NCBI GenBank assembly: GCA_035388585.1
Contig: DAOOQE010000003.1
Location: 1 to 64,000 of the forward strand
DNA from: CAG-492 sp035388585
GTDB taxonomy: Bacteria > Bacillota > Clostridia > TANB77 > CAG-508
Direction of reading: 5' to 3'
Length of the DNA: 64,000 nucleotides
Both the position numbers and the translations under genes were made by a program. This document shows, piece after piece, positions 30,527 through 39,875 of the stretch (its first letter is position 1; every line of letters starts with the position of its first letter). The notes under the pieces are model-generated. The model made no database searches. It was not told where the DNA came from and was given only the letters and a program-made list of their open reading frames with translations.

Positions 30527-32158
30527 TTAAATATTAAATAATTTTTTTGCTCCGTATGTGCTTAAAACAAAGTAATTACAAATATTCAATAAAGAAAAAA
30601 TCCCTATAAGTATAAAAAATATAGTATTAATACTCATATTCATTATTAGTATTAGTCCAAAACAGATACTTACAATTATTCCAAATGTTGCCATTCCCGA
30701 AAAAGTTGCAATTAAAGAACTAATACTTTGTTTAATAACTTCTGTGTCATTTTTAGCATCCATCTTTGGAAAAATCAAATTAACAATTAAACCCAATGTA
30801 GATGTAAAATTAGCTAATAATAAAGATAGTAAAATTATTTGCACTATCATAAGAATTTCAAAGTTAAACCTTATTGAAATTATTAAAGAACATATAATAG
30901 TTGGTATCAATATAATTATATTTGACATTAATACTTTTGATAATAATATTTTTTTTGGACTTACTGGAAGCGTCTTAAGTATTTCGAAACTTTTTCCTTC
31001 TATAGATATTGATGATGATGTTATCATAGACATTAAAATAGTAAATAACAACATTGACAAAAATCCAATTGGCAAAAATTGTATTATATTTTGCATTTGG
31101 ACTCCAGCATCATCCATCAATACATTTTTATTTAGGAAACCTAATGTACCCTCAAAATTTACTGAAACTGCAATTGTAGCTATAACAAATATTATCAATC
31201 CAAATCCAGCATTAACAATATATACTGGTGAAGCTAAGAATTTCTTAAAGTCTTTTTTTATTAATGCACTTAGTGGTGAGTTTTTCTTCTTTGTTAATTT
31301 ATATTTTGTAGTTTTAGCATATTCAGAACTTTTTGATATTACTCTAAAATATGATATACTAAATACTTTTATAAAAATCAATGAAATAATAATATTTAAT
31401 AATATTAAAATTGTAAAATTAACTATATTAAATTCATTAATTAAAGATATATAGAGTTTTATTGGGTAATACACATTTGTAATTAAATTATCAATATTTT
31501 TTGCATTATTTCCTAGATTTGATAAAATACTTTGAAATTGAATCATAAAATATATAATTCCCAATGTTGAAATTATTGTTGTAATTGTTTGTACAGCTTT
31601 GCCTTTTTTAAATTTATTAGAAAATATTTTTATTATATAACCAATTGCACTTCCAAATACTGTAGGTATTATAGGAAGGGTTATTACCATAACTGTAGAA
31701 ACAATCCAGTAATGAAATGGTTGGTTTTCAAGGGTTCCATAAACAATTATTGCTGGTATAAAAAATATAAAATCAAATATATATTCAAACACTAATAATT
31801 TAATAATTCTTGCAACCATAATTGTTTTCTTTTCTATTGGCATTGATAATAATAAATCATTATCTTTAGCTTCAAATAGTATCCCCTGTGACTTATATAC
31901 ACATTCTAATAAAACTAATATGGAAACTGTTACAATAAATAATTCTAGCATAACATGCGTCATGTTTACTGATTTTAAAGGTTCAACAACCATATTTGCA
32001 TAAAGAAATGCTACTCCTGACAAATATATTCCAAAAAACAAAAAAATTAATTTACTTGAAACATTTTTTCTACTTTTTGTTTTTCTATTCTTTTTATTGT
32101 TAAATATGTTCATATCTCCACTCATAGTGGCTTTTAATAGTAAAATTAGATTTTTCAT
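30527..32158 (-). CDS. ABC exporter permease subunit
   Basis: A 543-residue polytopic membrane protein with about twelve hydrophobic segments in two groups, joined by a basic cytoplasmic stretch near 285-305 (AKTTKYKLTKKKNSPLSALIKKDFKKFLASP). This is the layout of large ABC-2-type permeases that work with a single ATPase. It begins 21 bases after the ATPase gene, with GGAGGAGTAG before the ATG, so the two are one operon. The substrate is not predictable. Confidence 0.82.
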   Translation of the reverse strand: MKNLILLLKATMSGDMNIFNNKKNRKTKSRKNVSSKLIFLFFGIYLSGVAFLYANMVVEPLKSVNMTHVMLELFIVTVSILVLLECVYKSQGILFEAKDNDLLLSMPIEKKTIMVARIIKLLVFEYIFDFIFFIPAIIVYGTLENQPFHYWIVSTVMVITLPIIPTVFGSAIGYIIKIFSNKFKKGKAVQTITTIISTLGIIYFMIQFQSILSNLGNNAKNIDNLITNVYYPIKLYISLINEFNIVNFTILILLNIIISLIFIKVFSISYFRVISKSSEYAKTTKYKLTKKKNSPLSALIKKDFKKFLASPVYIVNAGFGLIIFVIATIAVSVNFEGTLGFLNKNVLMDDAGVQMQNIIQFLPIGFLSMLLFTILMSMITSSSISIEGKSFEILKTLPVSPKKILLSKVLMSNIIILIPTIICSLIISIRFNFEILMIVQIILLSLLLANFTSTLGLIVNLIFPKMDAKNDTEVIKQSISSLIATFSGMATFGIIVSICFGLILIMNMSINTIFFILIGIFSLLNICNYFVLSTYGAKKLFNI

Positions 32159-32179
32159 CTACTCCTCCATCTTGTAAAA

Positions 32180-32884
32180 TTACATTTCTAAAAAAACATT
32201 TTCTAATGATTTATCACCCTTGACTTCTGCCATTGTTCCTACTTTTTCTATTTTGCCATGTTTTATAATTGCAACTCTGTCACACAATTTTTCTGCAACA
32301 TCTAGTATATGTGTTGAAAAGAATATAGTTGTATTATTTTCAACACACATTTCTTTCATAATTTCTTTTAAATCAAATACTGCTTTTGGATCTAAACCAA
32401 CAAAAGGCTCATCCATTATTAATATTTTTGGACTATGTACTAATGCTGCTATTATTGCTATTTTTTGTTTCATTCCATGTGAGTATGATGATATCTGATT
32501 ACCAAGATTTTTTTCCATAGAAAAGATTTTTGAAAATCTATTTATTTTTTCATTTCTTATTTCTTTTTCAATTTCATATATGTCAGCTATAAAATTAATA
32601 AATTCAATTCCTGTTAAATTATCATATAAATCTGGATTATCCTGAATATATGCCATTTCTTTTTTGCATTCTATCGGATTGTTTTTTATTGATTTTGAGT
32701 TAATTAATATTTCTCCTTGTTCAAAATCTAATATACCTACTATTGATTTAATTGTAGTGGTTTTCCCAGCGCCATTATGACCTATAAATCCAAAAATTTC
32801 TCCATCTTTTATACTTAAACTTAGATTATCTACTGCTTTTTGGTTCCCACTATATGTTTTTGTTAAATTTTTAATTTCTATCAT
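32180..32884 (-). CDS. ABC exporter ATP-binding subunit
   Basis: A 234-residue ATPase with Walker A GHNGAGKTTTIKS, the signature SYSHGMKQKIAI, Walker B ILIMDEPFVGLD and the switch histidine in FFSTHILDVAEKL. It groups by eye with drug- or lipid-export ATPases of the CcmA/NatA type. The start at 32884 is used because AGGAGGTAAATAT precedes this ATG; the longer in-frame ATG at 32905 lies upstream of that site. Translation is likely coupled to the permease. Confidence 0.9.
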   Translation of the reverse strand: MIEIKNLTKTYSGNQKAVDNLSLSIKDGEIFGFIGHNGAGKTTTIKSIVGILDFEQGEILINSKSIKNNPIECKKEMAYIQDNPDLYDNLTGIEFINFIADIYEIEKEIRNEKINRFSKIFSMEKNLGNQISSYSHGMKQKIAIIAALVHSPKILIMDEPFVGLDPKAVFDLKEIMKEMCVENNTTIFFSTHILDVAEKLCDRVAIIKHGKIEKVGTMAEVKGDKSLENVFLEM

Positions 32885-33104
32885 ATATTTACCTCCTATT
32901 TTCAATTATTATATAACTTTCAAAATTACATTTCAATAAAATTTATTTATTATCTTAAATTTATATTATTCCAAATCATACATCTTGCCTTTATCTTAGA
33001 AAATTATATTTAACTTTTTACTATATAAATCAATTGTTTTATCAGTACTTATATAGATTTAAATACATTTTTAGAAATTTAATTATATAATTCTCTTTTT
33101 TATA

Positions 33105-33133
33105 TTGAAAATATATAAAATTAAATATATAAT
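33105..33133 (+). promoter_or_regulatory. Promoter of the phosphodiester glycosidase cluster
   Basis: TTGAAA at 33105-33110, exactly 17 bases, TATAAT at 33128-33133. Confidence 0.72.
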
Positions 33134-33171
33134 ATAGATGTCGATATTACTAAAATGAAAGGGGAATTAAT

Positions 33172-34308
33172 GTGTCAACGACTTTAGACTTTAAAGAAAA
33201 TAAAAGAAAAAATAATAACGAAAAACAAAATTTTGGTAACAAGAAAAAAATGAAAAAACTTCAAAAAATATTAGTATTACTTGGTAGAAGTATAATTACA
33301 ATTTTTATTACAATTTTAATAATTTTTACTACTCTACTATTAATGTTAAACATGTTTTGCAATGGTTCTTCACAAAGAGCAAAAGAACTATTTGTAACAA
33401 CTTTTTTAGAAACAGGTCAAATGAAATTTATTGTTTCTATTTTCTTATCTGAACAAGAAATAACAGAAATTGTAAATAGAAATTCTATGGGTAATCTAAC
33501 AGCTGAAGTAGATACTAGCCTAATAAAAACAACAAGTGCAAATACTTCGAATTTTGATATAAACGGAGTAAAAATAGAAGAAGTATCTGGAAGTACATTT
33601 TATGCTAAAATGCTTATAATAAATGATCCTTCAAGAGTTAGATTAGCAACAACTTATCCATGGAGCGAATTTGGTTTAGAATTAGATAAACTAGTAAATA
33701 ACAATAACGCCCTAGGTGGTGTTAATGGAGGATTATACCAATCTGATAGTAATAAAGGAGGAAAACCTCTTGGTGTAGTTGTTTGTGATGGTAAGATTCA
33801 ATTTAATAATCCTACTGGTTATGCTGGATTATATTTAATAGGATTTGATACTTCAAACATTTTAAGAATTATTAGTATTGAAGGAATGTCTTCTAATAAA
33901 ATTGAAGAATTAATTAAAAAAGAAAAAATACGTGATGCAGTTACTTTCCAAGATGAAGCTAGTGACAAAAATAATCATTTTGTAAAATTAATTATTAATG
34001 GCCAAGCAAGAGAATTAAACGGACAAGGTAGTGGTGCTAACCCAAGAACAGCAATTGGACAAAGAGCTGACGGTTCAGTTTTATTACTAGTTACAGATGG
34101 TAGAGGAGCATCAGGACATTTAGGGGCAACAGCATCTGATTTAATAGATGTTATGAAACAATATGGTGCAGTAAATGCTGCCAATTTAGATGGAGGAAGC
34201 TCATCTTCTATGTATTATGATGGAAAATATGAAATGACAAGTGTAACATTATATTATTCTAATTCATCATGGAGACTACCAACTGGATTTATAGTTGATA
34301 AAAGATAA
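33172..34308 (+). CDS. Membrane-anchored phosphodiester glycosidase family protein
   Basis: A 378-residue protein with a basic cytoplasmic tail and a membrane segment at about 38-62. The extracellular C-terminal domain belongs to the NAGPA group (phosphodiester alpha-N-acetylglucosaminidase related). Motifs: GGVNGGLYQSDSN, NPRTAIGQRADGSVLLLVTDGR and AANLDGGSSSSMYYDG. Bacterial members are thought to remove or edit sugar-phosphodiester-linked polymers on the cell surface. The start is GTG with AAAGGGGAATTAAT upstream. It heads a three-gene cluster (spacings 27 and 24 bases) ending in a glycosyltransferase, which supports a role in envelope glycopolymers. Confidence 0.85.
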   Translation: MSTTLDFKENKRKNNNEKQNFGNKKKMKKLQKILVLLGRSIITIFITILIIFTTLLLMLNMFCNGSSQRAKELFVTTFLETGQMKFIVSIFLSEQEITEIVNRNSMGNLTAEVDTSLIKTTSANTSNFDINGVKIEEVSGSTFYAKMLIINDPSRVRLATTYPWSEFGLELDKLVNNNNALGGVNGGLYQSDSNKGGKPLGVVVCDGKIQFNNPTGYAGLYLIGFDTSNILRIISIEGMSSNKIEELIKKEKIRDAVTFQDEASDKNNHFVKLIINGQARELNGQGSGANPRTAIGQRADGSVLLLVTDGRGASGHLGATASDLIDVMKQYGAVNAANLDGGSSSSMYYDGKYEMTSVTLYYSNSSWRLPTGFIVDKR

Positions 34309-34335
34309 TACAAAAAGGAAGGAATATAAAAACAA

Positions 34336-35475
34336 ATGAATTTCAAAAAATTTTTAATAATATATATAGGTTTTCTTATTCTACTATCTGCAATATTTTT
34401 ATTATATGTAAATAGCTGTTTAGTAAAATACGAAAATTCTCAAATAAATAATTATGTTGGTACAATTGAAAAGGATTTAAAATCTGCCGCCAAAAAAAAT
34501 AAAATTACAAAACATATAAATACAAAAAATTATACTGTTGGTAAATATGAGAAATCAGGTGTTAATTATGAATCAGGCTTAAATGATATAATTAAAAATT
34601 CTACACTTTCTCATAAATTAAACTTAGAAAGTACTGATAAATCTCAACCAATATATGATATATATGCAGGAGATAAAAAAATATCTACTATACACCTTAA
34701 ATTAAAAAAATACGTAACAAAACTTGGTTTACTAACATACCCTGAATGGGAAATTTTAGAAATAAAACCAAATCTAGAAAATGGTTTATATAATTATAAT
34801 ATAACTGCACCTGCAAATTATAAAGTAAAAATTAATGGTAATTCATTAACTTCTGATGATATATATAAAGAAGTAAATGGAACAGGATTAGAAGATTTTA
34901 ATAAGTATTCTTCTATCTCATCTACTGTTACTTATAAAGTAAATAAATTAGCTATGAAACCTGAAATAAAAATATATAATGATAACAATAATGAAGTTTC
35001 TTTTACTGAAAACGGTGAAAATATAATAGCGCAAGCAAATTATTACACTACAAATGATTTAAATGATGCCATGTCAAAAATAAAATCTGAATTTGATATC
35101 CTATCATTTGCAAAAAAATGGAGCTTATTTCTTACAGATGATTTAAACGGTGCAACTCATGGATTTGAAACTTTAAAACCATATTTAATAAAAGATTCTT
35201 ACATGTGGAAAATGGCATATTCATGGGCAACTAGTGTTGATATAACATTTACAAGTTCTCATACACTTAAGGATCCAGCTTTCACAAATGAAAAAATATC
35301 AAATTTTGTAATTTATAATGATAAAGCTTTTTCATGTGATGTTTATCTAGAAAAAAACATGAATGTTGCAAGAATCGGTTCACAAACTGATAAAATGAAC
35401 GAAAAAATGTATTTTGTTTATTTAAATGGTTCTTGGAGACTTGTTAATATGCAAGCAATAACTGGAAATAAATAA
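34336..35475 (+). CDS. Membrane-anchored extracellular protein of unknown function
   Basis: A 379-residue protein: an N-terminal membrane segment (about 5-27), then an extracellular, Asn/Lys/Tyr-rich, strand-rich region without recognised domain. The last 120 residues (FDILSFAKKWSLFLTDDL onward) have the helix-then-strand order of an NTF2-like fold and end VYLNGSWRLVNM, typical of such tails; this is inference. It lies between the phosphodiester glycosidase and GT2-GtrA genes and is surely cotranscribed, so a role in the same surface polymer is likely. AAGGAAGGA lies about 12 bases before the ATG. Confidence 0.65.
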   Translation: MNFKKFLIIYIGFLILLSAIFLLYVNSCLVKYENSQINNYVGTIEKDLKSAAKKNKITKHINTKNYTVGKYEKSGVNYESGLNDIIKNSTLSHKLNLESTDKSQPIYDIYAGDKKISTIHLKLKKYVTKLGLLTYPEWEILEIKPNLENGLYNYNITAPANYKVKINGNSLTSDDIYKEVNGTGLEDFNKYSSISSTVTYKVNKLAMKPEIKIYNDNNNEVSFTENGENIIAQANYYTTNDLNDAMSKIKSEFDILSFAKKWSLFLTDDLNGATHGFETLKPYLIKDSYMWKMAYSWATSVDITFTSSHTLKDPAFTNEKISNFVIYNDKAFSCDVYLEKNMNVARIGSQTDKMNEKMYFVYLNGSWRLVNMQAITGNK

Positions 35476-35499
35476 TATAATTTTACTTAGGAGGTAATA

Positions 35500-36570
35500 A
35501 TGGAAAACATTATTGTAATAATTCCAGCATTCAATCCGGATGAACCATTAATGCTAGATTTTATAAATAAACTATCAACTGAATTTACTAATATTGTTGT
35601 TATAAATGATGGAAGTGATAATTGTCACAATAATTTTTTTAATAGTTTAAAAGAAAAAAAATTCTTAACTGTATTAACTCATTGTGTCAATTTAGGAAAA
35701 GGACAAGCTTTAAAAACAGCAATAAATTATACATTAGTTCATTTTCCTAAATGCAAAGGAATTGTTACTGCTGACTGTGATGGACAACATTCCATAAAGG
35801 ACATAAAATCATGTGCTAATAAAGTATTACAAGAAAAAGATGGACTTATATTAGGAGTTAGAAATTTTAACCAAAGCGATGTACCACCAAGAAGTAGATT
35901 TGGAAATAAACTAACAAGAACTGTTTTTAAATTATTTATCGGATTATCAATTACAGATACCCAGACTGGTTTAAGAGGTATGAGTAAAAAAATTGCTTGT
36001 ACCTTCTTAGAAACTAAAGGTTCTAGATATGAATATGAATCTAATATGCTTATAGACTGCAAATTAAAAGAAATACCTATTTTTGAGATACCTATAGAAA
36101 CTATTTATATAAACTCTAATTCCGGATCTCATTTTAACCCATTAAAAGACTCTCTTAGTATTTATAAGGTTTTTGCAAAATATATATTAGCTTCTGTAAG
36201 TTCTTTTCTAGTTGATATAATATTATTTACTTTATTTTTAGCTATATTTAATGCAACTAGTTTAAATTTTAATTTTTTTACATCTACTATTATATTAGCA
36301 ACTATTTGTGCAAGATTAATATCTTCACTTTATAATTTTTTTATTAATGCTAAAATGGTTTTTAAAAAAATGAATAATAAATCATTAATAAAGTATGTTC
36401 TTTTAGTTTTAATACAGATGTTCGTATCTGGTATACTGGTATCATATTTCACTAGTTTATTATTTGGATCATCTGCTACATTAGTAAAAATAATGGTTGA
36501 CTCTGTTATTTTTGTTATTAATTTTTTTATTCAAAGAGAATGGATATTTAAACATAAAAGAAAAATATAA
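35500..36570 (+). CDS. GT2 glycosyltransferase fused to a GtrA-like membrane domain
   Basis: Residues 1-215 form a family 2 transferase of the dolichol-phosphate-mannose synthase type: VVINDGSDN, TADCDGQHSIKD (acidic nucleotide-sugar site) and TDTQTGLRGM. Residues 230-350 form four membrane helices of the GtrA type, ending QREWIFKHKRK. Such fusions load a sugar onto a polyprenyl phosphate and help present it across the membrane. GGAGGTAATA precedes the ATG. It is the third gene of the envelope cluster; the GT39 transferase at 40-41.5 kb could use its product, which is inference. Confidence 0.9.
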   Translation: MENIIVIIPAFNPDEPLMLDFINKLSTEFTNIVVINDGSDNCHNNFFNSLKEKKFLTVLTHCVNLGKGQALKTAINYTLVHFPKCKGIVTADCDGQHSIKDIKSCANKVLQEKDGLILGVRNFNQSDVPPRSRFGNKLTRTVFKLFIGLSITDTQTGLRGMSKKIACTFLETKGSRYEYESNMLIDCKLKEIPIFEIPIETIYINSNSGSHFNPLKDSLSIYKVFAKYILASVSSFLVDIILFTLFLAIFNATSLNFNFFTSTIILATICARLISSLYNFFINAKMVFKKMNNKSLIKYVLLVLIQMFVSGILVSYFTSLLFGSSATLVKIMVDSVIFVINFFIQREWIFKHKRKI

Positions 36571-36591
36571 GAAGCTTCTTTAATATTAAAA

Positions 36592-36656
36592 AACTTAAAA
36601 TACATCCTATTTAATTCAATATACCTTATGTATATTGTTAATAGGATGTATTTTTA
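36592..36656. terminator. Bidirectional terminator between the GT2 and VTT genes
   Basis: AAAATACATCCTATT (36597-36611) pairs with AATAGGATGTATTTT (36640-36654), with an inner CAATATAC/GTATATTG stem. It separates convergent genes. Confidence 0.88.
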
Positions 36657-36735
36657 ATATTACAGTTTATTTAATTATATTTTATATATTCAGACATAAT
36701 TTTATTTTGTCTAGGATATGTTTTAATCTTATATG

Positions 36736-37485
36736 TTATTTTATTGTGTTTATAGCTTCAGATGTAATTTTCTCCTTATCAAAGTGATTTACTATTAATA
36801 TCATTATTCCTGTTACAATAAATGTTATTCCATATGTTAATAAACTAATTTGCCAATTCCCATATGCAACATTAGCACCTGCTATTGTTGATGATATTAC
36901 AGATGGAAATCTTGCAAATGTTGAGATTAATACAAATCTCCAATATTTAACAGGTAAAATACCTCCTAAATATACTAGTAAATCTTTAGGTGTTCCAGGT
37001 ATCATAAATAAAATTATTAAAATTATTTCAATTGCTGCTGGATTTTTATAGAATTTGCTATTCTCTATTTTATCAATCTTTTCTTTTTCAAAAAAATTAT
37101 AAATATACTTTTTCCCGAATTTCTTAACTAAAATAGTTATTCCTGAAGTTATAACAAAAACAGAAGCTGTTATAAATATAGTGCCTCCAATTACACCATA
37201 ACACATACCAGCAAGTATTTCAATTGGTTCTCCTGGTAAAATTACTAATACAACCTGTGCTAGTTGTAGCCCAAATAATATTAATCCACCAAAAATTCCA
37301 AGTGAATCTATTTTTTCTTTGAAATCTTGTTGTCCTTGTGTTGTTAATATTTTACTAATAGTTGGAAACAAATAAAGTATTATAGCTATAATACTAAATA
37401 TTGTTATAGTAAATACTAATAATTTTAAAAATTTAATTCTTTTACTTTTTACATTTAATTGATGTTTTTTTAATTCATTTTTCAT
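36736..37485 (-). CDS. TVP38/TMEM64 (VTT domain) membrane protein
   Basis: A 249-residue protein with about six hydrophobic segments. The VTT hallmarks are two Pro-Gly re-entrant motifs: LPGEPIEILAGMCYGVIGG and PGTPKDLLVYLGGILPV. Relatives in the DedA superfamily have been linked to lipid scrambling or to membrane-potential-dependent transport; the substrate here is unknown. GAAGGGGAAAG lies some ten bases before the ATG. It is downstream of the two tiny ORFs and the radical SAM gene on the same strand. Confidence 0.88.
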   Translation of the reverse strand: MKNELKKHQLNVKSKRIKFLKLLVFTITIFSIIAIILYLFPTISKILTTQGQQDFKEKIDSLGIFGGLILFGLQLAQVVLVILPGEPIEILAGMCYGVIGGTIFITASVFVITSGITILVKKFGKKYIYNFFEKEKIDKIENSKFYKNPAAIEIILIILFMIPGTPKDLLVYLGGILPVKYWRFVLISTFARFPSVISSTIAGANVAYGNWQISLLTYGITFIVTGIMILIVNHFDKEKITSEAINTIK

Positions 37486-37583
37486 ACTATAATTCTTTCC
37501 CCTTCATTATTACAATTAATTGATGTCATTATTCTTTTTTTATACTACAAATTTTTTTCTTCTTTGTTAGAATTCAATGTTTT

Positions 37584-37664
37584 TTATATTGTTGTTTCGT
37601 CTTCGAAATCTGGTGCAAACTGACCTATTTTAACATTTGAATTCATCATAACTTCATAATCCAT
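37584..37664 (-). pseudogene. 26-codon ORF resembling the start of a peroxiredoxin
   Basis: ATG at 37664 follows a strong TTGGAGGTATTT site, but the frame ends after 26 codons. Its second half, VKIGQFAPDFEDETT, closely matches the first strand of AhpC/Prx6-type peroxiredoxins, in which (I/L)G..APDFEAETT is followed by a 140-200 residue thioredoxin fold. That fold is missing. The simplest reading is a truncated peroxiredoxin remnant. A genuine small peptide cannot be ruled out because the ribosome site is intact. Confidence 0.5.
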
Positions 37665-37771
37665 AAATACCTCCAATATTTTTAATATATTATATTATTG
37701 ATATTTTATTTAGTTACTATTTTTTACTAATATTTTTCTTATTATTTAATCTGTAGTGCATTTTTTTTTCT

Positions 37772-37831
37772 TTATTTTTTTATAATCCAGTCATTTAACA
37801 GGAAATTATTTTTTATTTCTTCAATTTTCAT
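37772..37831 (-). CDS. 19-residue ORF overlapping the radical SAM stop codon
   Basis: The radical SAM gene ends TAATG, so an ATG overlaps its stop by one base. The frame encodes MKIEEIKNNFLLNDWIIKK and stops. Such overlap allows translational coupling. No Shine-Dalgarno site stands alone before it, and no family was recognised. It may be a coupled peptide or chance. The rest of the 37486-37830 gap holds only AT-rich sequence and the 26-codon ORF. Confidence 0.3.
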   Translation of the reverse strand: MKIEEIKNNFLLNDWIIKK

Positions 37832-38772
37832 TAATTATTTTTTCTTTTGTTTTCTAGATTCTTAAGGAAACCGCATGTTTTACATAAATCATCTACAATT
37901 ACTCCATTTTCAAAACCTTTTTTTATTTGAGTACTTTTTAAACTATTAAGTATATCTTCTAGATCCTGAGTATATATATTTCCAATAGGAATATTGCCAT
38001 TATTGTCTAAACAGCATGGAACAACTGTACCATCAACAAGTATTGCAATCTGATCTTTTAAAGCTAAACATCTTCCATTTTTTATAACAATATTTTTATT
38101 AATATCTGGCCATTCAAATTGTAAATCCTGATTAATAAATAAATTTTCCTTGATTTTTATAAATTCATTTTTTCTCAACTTGTTTTTCAAATCATCCATT
38201 TTGTAATATTCTTCTATTTGTTGAATTACTTCATTGTTTTTATCATTTTTTGCAATATTTTTATTATTCCATAACCTATATGAAATTATTTTATCTTCTA
38301 ATTTATCAACACTATTAAATATTCCTGTAAAATATGATTTTTTATCAATATAATTTAAGGTATTATTTATTTGATTTTCAGTAAAACTATGTATAGAAAT
38401 ATTAATCTGTCTAATCGAATTTGATTTTTTTAATATTTCTAAATTCTTTTCTAATAAAGTTCCATTCGTAGTTATATTAGTTTTTAAATTATATTTATCT
38501 ATTATTGTAAGTATATCTTCAAGTTTATCATGTAATAATGGCTCTCCTTTTACATGCAAACAAATTAAGTTAGTATAATTACAAATCTTCTTTACTATTT
38601 TTTCAAATTGTATTATATCCATATATTGTTTTTTTCTATTTGTATCAGGACAAAAATTGCATTTCATATTACAGATATTAGTTATTTCTATGTATATTTT
38701 TTTAAACACTATTATAACCGTATGATAAAAATCATACTCTCCTTCCCTATTATTATAACTAATTATTTTCAT
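37831..38772 (-). CDS. Radical SAM/SPASM domain protein
   Basis: A 313-residue iron-sulfur enzyme. The radical SAM cluster motif CNMKCNFC is near residue 36-43, with LHVKGEPLLH and ITTNGTLL following. A C-terminal SPASM-type region has GRCLALKDQ, GTVVPCCLDNNG and DDLCKTCGF, which would bind one or two extra clusters. Similar stand-alone proteins are widespread in Firmicutes without known substrate. The first 22 residues are unusual and the listed ATG sits in a hairpin, so a later start (GTG at residue 23) is possible. Two tiny ORFs follow on the same strand. Confidence 0.82.
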   Translation of the reverse strand: MKIISYNNREGEYDFYHTVIIVFKKIYIEITNICNMKCNFCPDTNRKKQYMDIIQFEKIVKKICNYTNLICLHVKGEPLLHDKLEDILTIIDKYNLKTNITTNGTLLEKNLEILKKSNSIRQINISIHSFTENQINNTLNYIDKKSYFTGIFNSVDKLEDKIISYRLWNNKNIAKNDKNNEVIQQIEEYYKMDDLKNKLRKNEFIKIKENLFINQDLQFEWPDINKNIVIKNGRCLALKDQIAILVDGTVVPCCLDNNGNIPIGNIYTQDLEDILNSLKSTQIKKGFENGVIVDDLCKTCGFLKNLENKRKNN

Positions 38773-38802
38773 TAAAAGCCCCTAGATTAGGAGCTTTTTT
38801 TA
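38773..38802 (-). terminator. Hairpin between corA and the radical SAM gene
   Basis: AAAGCTCCTAATCTAGGGGCTTTT on the minus strand folds as a short stem with a T run. It directly overlaps the bases before the listed radical SAM ATG (38772), masking the AGGGG that could serve as its ribosome site. Confidence 0.6.
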
Positions 38803-38851
38803 TATAATTTAAATTATGATATTATTATTTTGCTTGGTTAATACTTAATTT

Positions 38852-39805
38852 TTAATTCATAAATCCTTTTTTCTTAAGCCACATCATTGTTATAAGTGTT
38901 ACTATTGATGAAATTACTAATAAAATATGAAAACCATACTCTGAACCTTGTAATGGTACAGGTACATTCATTCCCCACATACTTGCTATTAATGTTGGTA
39001 TTGCCAATATGATAGTAATTGAAGTCAGAAATTTCATTACACCATTTAAATTATTAGATATAATAGATGCATATGCGTCCATAGTACCATTTAAGATATC
39101 ACTATATATTCTACTCATTTCTATTGCTTGCTTATTTTCTATAATAGCATCCTCTAATAGTTCTTCATCTTCTTCATATAATTTAATAATTTTTCCTCTT
39201 AGTGTCTTCTCCATTACTATTTCATTTGCTTTTAATGATGTAGTAAAATAAACCAAACTTTTTTCTAAACTTAATAGTTGTAGAAGTTCTTTATTTTTCA
39301 TAGAATTTTTCAAAACGCTTTCTGCAATTTCAGTTTCCTTACTTATTAGTTTTAAGTACTTTAAAAAAACAGATGCATTTGCATATAGTATTTCAAAAAT
39401 AAATTTGCTTTTTTTATAGGTTTCTAAACCTTTTTGAACTGATTTTTCCATAAATTTAATTATCTCATTTTGTTTTGAAGATATTGTTATAAAATATTTA
39501 TCTTGTACAACCATCATACCTAATGGCATTGTAGAATATACATCAGTTTCAGAGTCATTTTCTTTTTCTATAATCGGAACGTCAACTATAAATAATAAAT
39601 TACCTTCATCATCAGAATCAATTCTCGCTTTTTCCTCCAAATCTAAAGGATACTTTAAATATTCTTCTTCAATTCCAAGTTTTTCGCATATTAAACTTAT
39701 TTCTTTATCAGTTGGTGAAACAATATTAATCCAACTTCCTTTTTCAAATTCATTAATTTCTTTAATCCTATTTGTTTGTAAATCTGTATTGTATATTTTA
39801 TACAA
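38852..39805 (-). CDS. corA: CorA-family magnesium transporter
   Basis: A pentameric Mg2+ channel subunit of 317 residues. The N-terminal 240 residues form the cytoplasmic funnel, with the long acidic helix containing EEDEELLEDAIIENKQ. Two C-terminal membrane helices carry the signature GMN in MWGMNVPVP, and the protein ends in a Lys-rich tail. The start is TTG at 39805, fixed by AGGGGGGGAT. No Mg-sensing leader was recognised; the upstream spacer is filled by the 40-bp repeat array. Confidence 0.93.
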   Translation of the reverse strand: MYKIYNTDLQTNRIKEINEFEKGSWINIVSPTDKEISLICEKLGIEEEYLKYPLDLEEKARIDSDDEGNLLFIVDVPIIEKENDSETDVYSTMPLGMMVVQDKYFITISSKQNEIIKFMEKSVQKGLETYKKSKFIFEILYANASVFLKYLKLISKETEIAESVLKNSMKNKELLQLLSLEKSLVYFTTSLKANEIVMEKTLRGKIIKLYEEDEELLEDAIIENKQAIEMSRIYSDILNGTMDAYASIISNNLNGVMKFLTSITIILAIPTLIASMWGMNVPVPLQGSEYGFHILLVISSIVTLITMMWLKKKGFMN

Positions 39806-39875
39806 TTATATCCCCCCCTTCTATAATAATTTAAACAATTAAATATTTATATCATTTCTTATTATTTATTAAAAC

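Noticed and set aside
30744..31454. Plus-strand 236-codon open frame opposite the ABC permease
   Set aside because: Long, but fully antisense to a well-supported polytopic membrane protein gene; AT-rich hydrophobic genes often create such mirror frames.
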